A DNA stretch of 36,863 nt, taken from an uncultured Clostridia bacterium (GTDB lineage: Bacteria > Bacillota > Clostridia > Christensenellales > CAG-917). Within the stretch, counting starts at the first letter, position 1, and each line of letters begins with the position of its first letter. The notes beneath the pieces are model-generated. The model saw only the letters and a program-made list of their open reading frames with translations. It was not told the DNA's origin and made no database searches. Shown here one piece after another: positions 8,341-14,883 of this stretch. The stretch covers positions 1 to 36,863 of the forward strand of contig CANQNC010000014.1 in NCBI GenBank assembly GCA_947625145.1, read 5' to 3'. Made by a program: the position numbers and the translations under genes.

Positions 8341-8456
8341 GAAGTAGCTACCAGCTACTTCCTGACGCACGGTCGGGCGACAATTGTCTCCGACAAACTT
8401 ATATAAGTTGTGCAAATCTCAATTACAATATATATAAAATATTGTGATATGTCAAC
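8341..8456 (+). repeat. Hairpin cluster, copy B
   Basis: HP1 is a perfect 9-bp stem GAAGTAGCT/AGCTACTTC (8341-8349 with 8353-8361). HP2 is GTCGG (8372-8376) with CCGAC (8390-8394), enclosing a nested GAC...GTC. HP3 is AACTT/AAGTT (8396-8400 with 8405-8409). An HP4-like stem CAATAT/ATATTG is followed by GTCAAC as in the other copies. The stem sequences are unlike copies A and D. Confidence 0.55.
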
Positions 8457-8521
8457 AAAAATTTGCAAACTTGCAAAAATTGAAAGTGTACTTTCGATTT
8501 TAATCGTCCGTTAAGTGGCGA

Positions 8522-8557
8522 CATCCAACCTTTTGAAGGTTGTCAACCGAAACAGCA
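8522..8557 (+). repeat. Isolated HP4 element
   Basis: CATCCAACC, TTTTGAAGG and TTGTCAACCGAAACAGC in a row reproduce the HP4 element of the hairpin clusters (stem CAACCTT/AAGGTTG). It is followed by sequence different from that after the other copies. Confidence 0.75.
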
Positions 8558-8590
8558 AAAACAAGTTTGAGGGCCTTGCGAGTAAAAAAA

Positions 8591-8760
8591 AGAATGACAC
8601 TTGATAATGTCATTCTGGCAAGGCTTACGGTCGAACCGCTAACCGCATTCTTTTGGTCGAGTAATTTGAGATGTCTTTGCCGTTTACACACCCCTCGTAA
8701 AGGAATGCCAACCATTACATAGTATATCCAACCATTTGAAGGTTGTCAACCGAAACAACA
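8591..8760 (+). repeat. Hairpin cluster, copy C
   Basis: HP1 is a perfect 9-bp stem AGAATGACA/TGTCATTCT (8591-8599 with 8608-8616). A weak HP2-like CGGT/ACCG lies at 8628-8638. HP4 (TATCCAACC...GGTTGTCAAC) is at 8725-8760 and identical to copy A. HP3 is not clear. Confidence 0.55.
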
Positions 8761-8849
8761 ATACAAGGGAATATGCATTCTCACCAAGACCATTTCAAAT
8801 ACAGGAGAGCAGGGCAAAAGACATTTCATAAATGCTTGACAAACCCTAT
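8721..8849 (+). repeat. 129-bp direct repeat, copy 2, ending in a truncated higBA promoter
   Basis: Same 129 bases as 7341-7469 with 8 differences. It stops inside the operator after TTGACAAACCCTAT; the second half of the palindrome, the -10 box and the toxin and antitoxin genes are absent. This is the scar of a third higBA module or of a duplication. Confidence 0.85.
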
Positions 8850-9135
8850 GCGCAAACTTTAAGAATTGAACAATTAAATATTTTTCGGACGCCAATCGGG
8901 GGAGATCGTCATTCAAGAGATATTCATCTGGAGTTATGCCGGAACGCTGACCTCGAATAAATGTTCGGGTGCTATGTCAATGTTGTCGCCCTAAACAACT
9001 GTGTAAAACATGTTCCTGCAAACAAATGTTAAGACAGTAACATTTGAATGGTTTTGTCGATTGATTAGTTGAAAGGAAAATTTCAAATGCTTTGAGGAAA
9101 CATTCACGGCAAAAACACTTTGAATATCCGATAAA

Positions 9136-9210
9136 GAAATCCGAAAATCGTCGGGGGAATAGGAAAATTCGGGGTCAAATACACGTAAACAACTATTCGC
9201 AAAACACGAG
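9136..9210 (+). repeat. 75-bp perfect direct repeat, left copy (candidate attL)
   Basis: Identical base for base to 22518-22592. In reading frame it contains the last codons of the rep gene (EIRKSSGE, stop), but the bases before it are not rep-like and contain a stop in that frame, so the junction is abrupt. Together the two copies delimit a 13,382-bp unit. Either an attachment-site duplication or recombination with a relic of a related phage could produce this. Confidence 0.9.
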
Positions 9211-9229
9211 CTTTAGATTTGTGAAGGTC

Positions 9230-9287
9230 AAAAAGTCCACGGAGATATTCTCCGTGAACTTTTTTTACTAGGGCCCGAATGGGGCAG
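9230..9287. terminator. 58-bp terminator repeat, copy 1
   Basis: Contains AAAAAGT, the stem CCACGGAGA/TCTCCGTG and a run of seven T, so it can terminate in both directions. It continues with ACTAGGGCCCGAATGGGGCA. It is identical to 10224-10281. In a circular phage it would lie just downstream of rep. Confidence 0.85.
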
Positions 9288-9315
9288 GGTGAAATACTTG
9301 ATTGACACAAATATG

Positions 9316-9359
9316 TTGACAAAAAAAATTAAAAGTATATACTAAAATATGGAGGTGAT
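9316..9359 (+). promoter_or_regulatory. Promoter and RBS of the Panacea/PemK operon
   Basis: TTGACA (9316-9321), a 16-base spacer and TATACT (9338-9343), followed by GGAGGTGAT (9351-9359) just before the ATG at 9363. A second TTGACA lies at 9302-9307. Confidence 0.7.
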
Positions 9360-9362
9360 AAT

Positions 9363-9914
9363 ATGTTTAATCCGATTCAAGTTGCAAATATTTATATTGA
9401 AATTGCCAACAGTGAAAAGGAAGGAAGCATTACCAACCTTAAATTAAATAAGCTCTTATACTATGCACAAGGGTGGAGTTTAGCGAGACTGGGACATCCT
9501 TTGTTTGCTGAGGATATTTTAGCGTGGCAATTAGGTCCGATTGTTCCTTCGGTATATCGGACGTTTAGTGTTTGCGGCAAAGATCCGATAGCTTCCGTTT
9601 CTGAGTTGGCAAATGAGGCTGAAATAACAGGTGATGAATTGCAGTTGCTTATAGATGTGTATCGTTATTATGGGCGATATTCTGCGTCTACTCTTGTTGA
9701 GATGACTCATCAAGAAGGTACACCATGGCATAAGGCATACAACGGAGCGCATAGCACAATTATACCAAAAGATGATATAAGAGACTATTTCCTCAAAGAG
9801 AGTCCCTTGTACACCTTTGAAATGCCGAAATTGTCCGCAACAATAGGGCATGAAGGAGAAAACGGAATAACTTTATTACCTGCTGAAGATGATCGAGACG
9901 ACGATTATGAATGA
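9363..9914 (+). CDS. Panacea-domain (SocA/DUF4065-type) antitoxin
   Basis: A 183-residue protein with the Panacea/SocA-like fold: VANIYIEIAN at the start, the signature LKLNKLLYYAQGW, then GHPLFAEDILAWQLGPIVPSV, and TPWHKAY near residue 125. Panacea domains act as neutralising domains paired with many unrelated toxins. It is the first gene of a two-gene operon with a PemK/MazF-like toxin, overlapping it by 8 bases. Strong ribosome binding site GGAGGTGAT. The C-terminal 40 residues (acidic, ending in DDRDDDYE) may contact the toxin. The family is clear; the role as antitoxin follows from context. Confidence 0.85.
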   Translation: MFNPIQVANIYIEIANSEKEGSITNLKLNKLLYYAQGWSLARLGHPLFAEDILAWQLGPIVPSVYRTFSVCGKDPIASVSELANEAEITGDELQLLIDVYRYYGRYSASTLVEMTHQEGTPWHKAYNGAHSTIIPKDDIRDYFLKESPLYTFEMPKLSATIGHEGENGITLLPAEDDRDDDYE

Positions 9915-10224
9915 GTGGGAAATATGGCTTGCTGAGGTTGCATATGAAGATAATCCTACCGATTCAAAAAAGCGGCCCGTGTTGATTTTACAGCCCGGGT
10001 TTGCCGTATCTTTGGTGAGTAAGATCACCTCGCACGCTCCGCGTCCCAATTATTATGGCGAATATCAAATCATTGATTGGCAAGGTGCGGGGCTTTTGTA
10101 TCCGTCTACAATACGGTTGTCGCAGAGATTCAATCTAAATCACAATTATGTGATACGTAAACTTGGAAATTTGCAACCGGTAGATATATTAAATGTGGAA
10201 AAGATCTTGAGTAATTTGCATTAA
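9907..10224 (+). CDS. PemK/MazF-like toxin
   Basis: A 105-residue small beta-barrel protein: WEIWLAEVAYED at the start, KKRPVLIL, VSKITSHAPRP and the GLLYPSTIRLSQRF stretch follow the PemK/MazF layout (RP-V-L strand, K-IT-S, S-x-x-R). MazF-type toxins cut RNA at short motifs. ATG at 9907 overlaps the antitoxin stop by 8 bases (translational coupling); an in-frame ATG at 9889 would overlap more. It is divergent from classical MazF, so the target is unknown, and the Panacea partner makes it a non-canonical pair. Confidence 0.72.
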   Translation: MNEWEIWLAEVAYEDNPTDSKKRPVLILQPGFAVSLVSKITSHAPRPNYYGEYQIIDWQGAGLLYPSTIRLSQRFNLNHNYVIRKLGNLQPVDILNVEKILSNLH

Positions 10225-10281
10225 AAAAGTCCACGGAGATATTCTCCGTGAACTTTTTTTACTAGGGCCCGAATGGGGCAG
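10224..10281. terminator. 58-bp terminator repeat, copy 2
   Basis: Exact copy of 9230-9287, placed immediately after the PemK-like stop. The two copies bracket the Panacea/PemK operon like cassette ends, and the second also insulates the higBA promoter that follows. Confidence 0.85.
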
Positions 10282-10304
10282 TGTGAAAAACTTTGCATAA
10301 ACGC

Positions 10305-10333
10305 TTGACAAACCCTATTTAATAGGGTATTAT
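10305..10333 (+). promoter_or_regulatory. higBA copy 2 promoter with palindromic operator
   Basis: TTGACA (10305-10310), 17-base spacer, TATTAT (10328-10333), with the palindrome ACCCTATTTAATAGGGT (10312-10328) filling the spacer. The promoter core is identical to that of copy 1. Confidence 0.85.
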
Positions 10334-10365
10334 ATTTATGATAAAAAAAATTGGAGAATGATAAT

Positions 10366-10713
10366 ATGACACGTACATTTATAGAATTGCCATTGTTCAG
10401 AAGCAAGTGGTCGGATTTGGGGCTTAATGATAATGACTTGAAAAGATTGCAGGAACAATTGCTTGAAGATCCCAAAGTGGGCGCCGTCATGAGAGGTACA
10501 GGCGGTGTACGCAAGATGAGATTTGCATTTGAACATAGAGGCAAGAGTGGTAGCGTAAGGGTGATATATGTTGACTTCGAGGTGTACGAGAAAATATATC
10601 TTATCACAGCATATACTAAGAGTGAAAAGGATAATTTGAGCGATAGCGAGCGCAACGAGATACACAGATTAATAGATATACTCAAAGAGCAATTGGACGA
10701 TAATAACAAATAA
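10366..10713 (+). CDS. higB: HigB/RelE-family toxin, copy 2
   Basis: 115 residues, 93% identical to the toxin at 7514; the differences lie at positions 13, 21, 34, 43, 55 and 111-113, leaving the GSVRVIYVDF core and YLITAYTKSEKDNLS region unchanged. GGAG precedes the ATG at 10366. This copy lies within the 75-bp repeats and so belongs to the present prophage. Substitutions between copies are largely synonymous at DNA level, which suggests both have been kept under selection. Cross-neutralisation by either antitoxin is likely given the identity. Confidence 0.86.
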   Translation: MTRTFIELPLFRSKWSDLGLNDNDLKRLQEQLLEDPKVGAVMRGTGGVRKMRFAFEHRGKSGSVRVIYVDFEVYEKIYLITAYTKSEKDNLSDSERNEIHRLIDILKEQLDDNNK

Positions 10714-10725
10714 GGAGGCAGACAT

Positions 10726-11037
10726 ATGGGCGTTTATGATGATATAAAGCTGGGGCTTGAGCAAGCCATAGAATATGAGAAGGGCACTTTGAAAGCGAGA
10801 AAAACAAAGATGTCCATTACTCCTGTTGCCAAATTTTCCGCTCAAGAGATAAAAGATATACGCCATAAAACGGGACTGTCGCAAGCGATGTTTGCAAAAT
10901 ATATGGGAGTATCTGTCAAGACAGTCGAGGCGTGGGAAGCAGGGCGTAATCATCCCGACGGCGCGGCATCGAGATTGCTGTCACTTACACAAGCAAATTC
11001 ATCCTTCCCGATAACTTCGGGAATAATTACGGTGTAA
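10726..11037 (+). CDS. higA: HigA-family XRE antitoxin, copy 2
   Basis: 103 residues, 96 identical to copy 1. The helix-turn-helix (TGLSQAMFAKYMGVSVKTVE) is unchanged, in line with the identical operator. AAGGAGGC precedes the ATG, 12 bases after the toxin stop. A short stem CATCC/GGATG just after the stop is shared with copy 1. Confidence 0.87.
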   Translation: MGVYDDIKLGLEQAIEYEKGTLKARKTKMSITPVAKFSAQEIKDIRHKTGLSQAMFAKYMGVSVKTVEAWEAGRNHPDGAASRLLSLTQANSSFPITSGIITV

Positions 11038-11120
11038 AAACATCCATCGGATGAGTTGTCCGAGTGTGTTATAATTAAATTTGGATAAAAATCTTTTGGA
11101 TTTCAACTTGTTTGATTTGA

Positions 11121-11714
11121 TTATAGTTTTTTTATAAAATCTATAAAGTCAATAAATTCTTTGGGTTTTTTCAGGAAAAAAATATATTCATTTACGCTTT
11201 TAAGCTTATAATGGTGATATTTTGTAATTTCTAAGTTGTTTAGATATTCTATGACTTTATTTTTTTGTTCTGGATTTAGTTTTTCCAAGTGTTCTTTAAT
11301 GATTTCTTCATATATGGATGTATCGTAAATTATATTGTTTAATGTCTGCAGAACTGCTTTTTTTAGTTTTTTGTTGGTGATTAAATGTATGAAATCAAGT
11401 AGAGGTATCTCAAAAAAGTTTTTGCCGCAACTCGGACATAATACCATATTGGAAGCATATATACAATAATTGTCGTTATGGCATTTTTGGCATTCTATTG
11501 TTTCTGCATAGTTAATGATTTTAAAATAAATTGATTTATCGGATCTATATATGTCTTGATAAGTTATTTCATTATTTAATAAGCGTAATAACTCGTCGTT
11601 GTTATATAAATACATACATGTCGAGCAAAAAGGATATCCATAGCTGTTGTTGTAACATATCAAGCAATTGCTAAAACCTTGATTTGGTAAGTAATTGTAA
11701 TGTACGTGTTCCAT
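11121..11714 (-). CDS. Zn-ribbon protein of unknown function
   Basis: A 197-residue protein, very AT-rich compared with its neighbours. It has two CxxC pairs near the N-terminus (C17-x2-C20 and C30-x2-C33) and two more (CQKC and CPSC), as in two zinc ribbons, then a Lys/Glu/Leu-rich helical C-terminal half. GGAGG precedes the ATG at 11714. The start lies one base after the stop of the XRE gene, so the two are co-transcribed. I do not recognise the family; the place beside a phage repressor is typical of lysogeny or defence-type accessory genes, but no function is shown. Confidence 0.65.
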   Translation of the reverse strand: MEHVHYNYLPNQGFSNCLICYNNSYGYPFCSTCMYLYNNDELLRLLNNEITYQDIYRSDKSIYFKIINYAETIECQKCHNDNYCIYASNMVLCPSCGKNFFEIPLLDFIHLITNKKLKKAVLQTLNNIIYDTSIYEEIIKEHLEKLNPEQKNKVIEYLNNLEITKYHHYKLKSVNEYIFFLKKPKEFIDFIDFIKKL

Positions 11715-11715
11715 T

Positions 11716-11988
11716 TTATTTCCTCCGATATTTTAATGAAGTGGTTGTGTACTCTATCTCTTCGCCGATACGACTGCCATCGTCGGCGACCATGCCAAGT
11801 AAATAGTCTGTTGTTACGGAAAAATGTTTTGCTAAAAGCTTTATATCTTCAATGCAGGGTTCTTGCTTGTCGGTTTCCCATGCTGAAATGGTCATTTTCG
11901 AAACATTGAAAATCGACGCAAGCTTTTGCTGCGTTTCTCCCTTTTCTTTACGTAACTCTTTTAAGATTTGTCCAAATATCACGCTCAT
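11716..11988 (-). CDS. XRE-family repressor of the prophage
   Basis: A 90-residue Cro/C1-type protein: FGQILKELRKEKGETQQKLA, then the recognition region FNVSKMTISAWETDKQEP and SVTTDYLLGM at the end of the domain. It is divergent from the phage early operon and an inverted repeat covering the early promoter lies between them, so it is the probable lysogeny-type regulator. No ribosome binding site precedes the ATG at 11988 (only a T-rich run on the coding strand), suggesting weak or leaderless translation. Confidence 0.85.
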   Translation of the reverse strand: MSVIFGQILKELRKEKGETQQKLASIFNVSKMTISAWETDKQEPCIEDIKLLAKHFSVTTDYLLGMVADDGSRIGEEIEYTTTSLKYRRK

Positions 11989-12010
11989 AAAAAAAATTTT
12001 ATATCAAAAA

Positions 12011-12069
12011 GTAATGAAAATCTTGACAGTAATGAAATTCGTTATTACAATTATAACGAAAATCATTAC
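12011..12069 (+). promoter_or_regulatory. Early promoter with large inverted-repeat operator
   Basis: TTGACA (12023-12028), 17-base spacer, TACAAT (12046-12051). Arms GTAATGAAATTCGTTAT (12029-12045) and ATAACGAAAATCATTAC (12053-12069) pair at 15 of 17 positions around the -10 box. A further half-site GTAATGAAAAT lies at 12011-12021, upstream of the -35. Binding of the divergent XRE protein here would block the early operon. Confidence 0.8.
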
Positions 12070-12078
12070 CATGGTTTT

Positions 12079-12137
12079 CGGAGTGTAAATCTAGGCGGGG
12101 TGTGCTGTTTCCCTTGCAGCGGTATGGACACTCCGCC
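12079..12137 (+). promoter_or_regulatory. Structured leader of the early operon
   Basis: GGCGGGGTGT (12094-12103) can pair with ACACTCCGCC (12128-12137), 9 of 10 positions, around an inner GCTG/CAGC stem. CGGAGTGT (12079-12086) can pair perfectly with ACACTCCG (12128-12135), so two exclusive folds compete for one segment just before the first ribosome binding site. Confidence 0.5.
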
Positions 12138-12163
12138 AAGATTGCGCAATCAAGGGAGGTATT

Positions 12164-12391
12164 ATGAACAACGAATTTATAACTCTTCACAAGTTTCCGG
12201 TGGGTGAGTTGACCTTGATAAATGTATCGGCAATTGTCTGTGTAGATATTGTCGATGACCATTCGTTCGTGTCATTTGCCGTAGTGGGTGGCTTTATGAA
12301 AAACCCGTCGTTCTATGGCATTGAAGTAAAAGAATCATTAGGCGAAATTTGCCAAATGCTTATCAAGGGAGGTATTGAAAATGAGCGATGA
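12164..12391 (+). CDS. Small phage early protein, unknown function (75 aa)
   Basis: A 75-residue protein of mostly beta-strand character (FITLHKFPVGELTLINVSAI, then FVSFAVVGGF) ending in a helix with VKESLGEICQML. No known motif is recognised. It is the first gene after the early promoter and leader, with CAAGGGAGGT before the ATG. It overlaps the next gene by 11 bases, indicating translational coupling. The same 14 bases around the ribosome binding site (tcaagggaggtatt) recur before the next gene. Confidence 0.7.
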   Translation: MNNEFITLHKFPVGELTLINVSAIVCVDIVDDHSFVSFAVVGGFMKNPSFYGIEVKESLGEICQMLIKGGIENER

Positions 12392-13355
12392 GCTGCAAAA
12401 ACAAATAACCATAGAGGAAACAATCTCGGACGAGTCGCGCGGTCAGACGTCTGACCAAGACGTCGTAAGACGTATTCGTGATGCGGTCAAAGCCAATTTG
12501 CCCGGCAAACTGAAATACGGTTTCACTGCTCCGTCTTTTGATGAGTTTTTTGTTGAAGTAGATTACTATTACATTCTTCAGCAGTGGCTTAGCATAAAAG
12601 ATTCGCTCACAGGGATGAAGCTTTATGGCAGAATTTTCTGTTCCGGCAGTAAGTGCTTTCAAGTGGACTTCAATATTACGCGTGACGAGATAAATATCAG
12701 GAATGGTTTGCAGCGTACAATTTATGTTTTTTTGCCGAAAATTTTCTTTGAAAAAGGCTTTACAGATATCCGCGATTGCGTGTTGATCGCGGCAGGGTTG
12801 TATTTCGAGGAAGGGCATGTTTTTCCGAAGGGCGTTTCCGAATTGTTTTCACATGCTTGTGTACAGGTGAGCGATGATCTTGAGGATATACAAAACAAGT
12901 CTCTGGATCTCATTGTGCGCCTCGGAGATTTGAGGATCTTCAGCGAGAGCATGAAAATTTGCGGGTTCAACAATATCTACGAATTTTGCTATGTGACGTT
13001 CGGGCTCTCAAGGACGACGGTTAAGAACATGCTCGAGATCTATGACAAGTTTTATGATCACTGTCATCTGAAGGACGAGTTTTCGGAGTATGGTTACTCG
13101 CAGCTCGTTGAGCTGTGTTCGGTGGACAGCAAGGATCTGGACAAATACGACGCGTCTATGTCTGTCCGTGAGATAAAGGCAAAGAAAAAGGAGCTGGCGC
13201 AAGCAGCGCTATCCAAACCCGACGAGGCTTTCAAAGCTTCTCCTGTCGTCGGGGAAGTCGAGGAGACGGATAGCGTTGTTTCCGTCAGCTCCGAGGAGGC
13301 GAAAACTCCGTCAGATAGTGTGGCTGAATGTGTTCCCGAGGCGTGCTTATGTTGA
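12381..13355 (+). CDS. Phage helix-turn-helix protein, possible replication/partition regulator
   Basis: A 324-residue protein. The region about 185-275 (GFNNIYEFCYVTFGLSRTTV, a following helix, YGYSQLVELCSVD, then MSVREIKAKKKEL) looks like the ParB-like DNA-binding module found in plasmid and conjugative element proteins of Clostridia. The N-terminal 180 residues are not recognised. The last 50 residues are Ser/Glu/Val-rich and probably disordered. The ATG at 12381 is preferred because GGGAGG is 8 bases upstream; an in-frame TTG at 12375 is too close to it. A regulatory or partition role is an inference. Confidence 0.6.
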   Translation: MSDELQKQITIEETISDESRGQTSDQDVVRRIRDAVKANLPGKLKYGFTAPSFDEFFVEVDYYYILQQWLSIKDSLTGMKLYGRIFCSGSKCFQVDFNITRDEINIRNGLQRTIYVFLPKIFFEKGFTDIRDCVLIAAGLYFEEGHVFPKGVSELFSHACVQVSDDLEDIQNKSLDLIVRLGDLRIFSESMKICGFNNIYEFCYVTFGLSRTTVKNMLEIYDKFYDHCHLKDEFSEYGYSQLVELCSVDSKDLDKYDASMSVREIKAKKKELAQAALSKPDEAFKASPVVGEVEETDSVVSVSSEEAKTPSDSVAECVPEACLC

Positions 13356-13582
13356 GTTTCCAAGCGGCGGTGGACGCTGTGAAGGAAATGCAAAATCCGT
13401 ATTATGTGCCCGGGAAGGAAAAGCAATCTGCCCGCTATGACGCATATGCAAATGCGCTGCATGACGTTCTCGAAAAGTTTGATGAGATCCTCACCGAGAG
13501 TTTGAGGGGCGTTGTCGTTCCCGAACGTCATGACGAAACTGTCATGTTGCATGGTGTTGTGCTCAATAAATCGGAGGGGTGA
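13349..13582 (+). CDS. Small phage protein, unknown function (77 aa)
   Basis: A 77-residue, helix-rich protein (FQAAVDAVKEMQNPYYVPG, ARYDAYANALHDVLEKFDEI). The ATG at 13349 overlaps the preceding stop (ATGTTGA arrangement), so it is coupled to the helix-turn-helix gene. No motif or membrane segment seen. Confidence 0.6.
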   Translation: MLSFQAAVDAVKEMQNPYYVPGKEKQSARYDAYANALHDVLEKFDEILTESLRGVVVPERHDETVMLHGVVLNKSEG

Positions 13583-13583
13583 T

Positions 13584-13862
13584 ATGCCAACACAGCTTCA
13601 CTTGTCGATTTTGACCGGGACATACAAGTTCCATCGCTTTTACAAGCTGTGGGCGGCGATATGCGATTTTACGTTGTATGCATGGCAAAACAAGTATGGC
13701 GCGGCAAAATACGTAGCGATATATCAGACGTCGAGGAAGTGTTATCGAGTATTCTATGCGGACGCGTGGAATGTCCGAAACGATAATTATAGGAACGCTT
13801 CGGAATATCGCAGCTTTCGAACTCAGTATGAATTGTGCCGGTATCTCGACACTTTGGTTTAG
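13584..13862 (+). CDS. Small basic aromatic phage protein, unknown function (92 aa)
   Basis: A 92-residue protein very rich in Tyr, Phe, Trp and Arg (FHRFYKLWAAICDFTLYAW, KYVAIYQTSRKCYRVFYAD, ending in YELCRYLDTLV). GGAGGGG lies just before the ATG at 13584. The composition would suit nucleic-acid binding, for example a single-strand binding role, but no family is recognised. Confidence 0.6.
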   Translation: MPTQLHLSILTGTYKFHRFYKLWAAICDFTLYAWQNKYGAAKYVAIYQTSRKCYRVFYADAWNVRNDNYRNASEYRSFRTQYELCRYLDTLV

Positions 13863-13870
13863 GAGGGAAT

Positions 13871-14077
13871 ATGGCAAACGCAAAGGCGGTGGCATTGTCT
13901 GTGAAATTTGACGTGATTTTGTCATTGCTGAAAATGATGGGGCTTGATAAGTTGGACGATGACAACATTGATCTTGTCTTTCAAACCAAATGTTCGAAAG
14001 AGCTCAAGAGAGCGCTTTCGGCTGCATGCGATTCGGCGATCTCTTCGCTGACGGGCATTTCATCATTGTGTAAATAA
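13871..14077 (+). CDS. Small phage protein, unknown function (68 aa)
   Basis: 68 residues, helix-rich: VKFDVILSLLKMMGLDKLDD followed by CSKELKRALSAACDSAI. AGGAGGG precedes the ATG. No transmembrane segment, so it is unlikely to be a coat protein. Function unknown. Confidence 0.6.
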   Translation: MANAKAVALSVKFDVILSLLKMMGLDKLDDDNIDLVFQTKCSKELKRALSAACDSAISSLTGISSLCK

Positions 14078-14105
14078 CCGCGAAATGCGGATTTAGGAGG
14101 TAAAT

Positions 14106-14300
14106 ATGGCAAAGAAAAGCAAGTATACGGCTTCTCAGAAGAAGGCGTATTACAGCGGTATGGGATACCGCGCCGGGCAGGAGGGGAAGAAGATCCCTTT
14201 CAAAAATGAGAAGAACAAAGAGTCTTTTCGTGAAGGGTACAGAGCGGCAAAGCCAAAAGTTGACGGTTATCCCAAAACAGACCGCGCCTCACGTCAGTGA
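14106..14300 (+). CDS. Small basic phage protein with RMF-like pattern (64 aa)
   Basis: A 64-residue basic protein with a perfect AGGAGGT. The core, YYSGMGYRAGQEGKKIPF followed by NKESFREGYRAAK, has the spacing of ribosome modulation factor and related small proteins (GY-x-AG ... P-x-x-N ... W/F-x-x-G-x-R-x-A). RMF dimerises ribosomes in Enterobacteria; RMF-like proteins also occur on phages and plasmids. The likeness is a short pattern only, so function is open. Confidence 0.6.
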   Translation: MAKKSKYTASQKKAYYSGMGYRAGQEGKKIPFKNEKNKESFREGYRAAKPKVDGYPKTDRASRQ

Positions 14301-14352
14301 GTTGAAAAAGCGACCATACCCGCTATAAGCGGAAAAAATAGGAGGTAACAAC

Positions 14353-14784
14353 ATGAGCAAACAAGAAGAGAAGATTTTCGATCCCGAAGAGATCCTCGGC
14401 GAAGAGCAAGAGCAAGAGGCGCGCGCAAACACGCGTACATATGACAAGCCTCGCGTTCAAAAACTCATGCTGCTTGGCGGCATGATGATCAATGAGAAAA
14501 AGACAGGGCTTGTCAAGGGCGTCAATCTCGTGTTCGTCGACGCGATTGCGCAAGATCAAGCGACGGGGCAACCCGTGCTTCGAGGCTTTTCGCCGACTCT
14601 CACAATGTATGTGAGCGAAAAAGACGGCGCAGTTCTCGATCAAGCGATCGCTCTACTCAAAGAGCCGGTGTTCTCGATCATCTATGCGAAGATCAGCGGC
14701 AACGAAAATTTCTATCGTTTCCATGGTACGCTTACGGCAGAGCAAGTCGCCGTCTATCGTCAAATCATGGACGAACTCGTCTGA
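14353..14784 (+). CDS. Phage protein, possible ssDNA-binding protein (143 aa)
   Basis: A 143-residue protein with an acidic N-terminus (IFDPEEILGEEQEQEA) and a beta-rich core (VQKLMLLGGMMINEKKTGLV, VNLVFVDAIAQD, VLRGFSPTLTMYVSE, YRFHGTLTAEQVA). AGGAGGT precedes the ATG. In inoviruses a ssDNA-binding protein (gpV) sits in the early/replication module, and the position and beta-rich core would fit, but no motif proves it. It is the last gene before the structural block. Confidence 0.6.
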   Translation: MSKQEEKIFDPEEILGEEQEQEARANTRTYDKPRVQKLMLLGGMMINEKKTGLVKGVNLVFVDAIAQDQATGQPVLRGFSPTLTMYVSEKDGAVLDQAIALLKEPVFSIIYAKISGNENFYRFHGTLTAEQVAVYRQIMDELV

Positions 14785-14800
14785 GTTCGGCAGCAACAGC

Positions 14801-14822
14801 GGGCAGGGGGAGACCTCTGCCC
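14801..14822 (+). promoter_or_regulatory. Stem-loop between early and structural modules
   Basis: GGGCAGGGG (14801-14809) pairs with CCTCTGCCC (14814-14822) at 8 of 9 positions around a GAGA tetraloop. No T run follows, so it is more likely a processing or attenuation hairpin than a full terminator. Confidence 0.5.
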
Positions 14823-14883
14823 ATAAGTCTATTGGCGCCATACCTACCATGCAAGGGTAATAATCAAAATTAAGGAGTGTAAA

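Larger units (their letters stand above)
8186..9135. other. Gene-free relic region between higBA copy 1 and the prophage
   Basis: No gene is supported in these 950 bases. They hold hairpin clusters B and C, an extra HP4 copy (8522-8557), the second 129-bp repeat (8721-8849) with a truncated higBA promoter, a palindrome ATGATGAT/ATCATCAT (8267-8274 with 8283-8290), and, in 8850-9135, unassigned AT-rich sequence. The content is that of decayed mobile DNA. Confidence 0.6.

Noticed and set aside
8591..8700. tRNA-like fold in hairpin cluster C (GGTCGAA motif)
   Set aside because: No acceptor stem, anticodon arm or T-arm pairing could be assembled.
9136..9210. dif-like XerC/D site inside the 75-bp repeat (contains GTAAAC)
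   Set aside because: Only the GTAAAC of the right arm fits; the left arm and 6-base centre do not match known Firmicutes dif sites.
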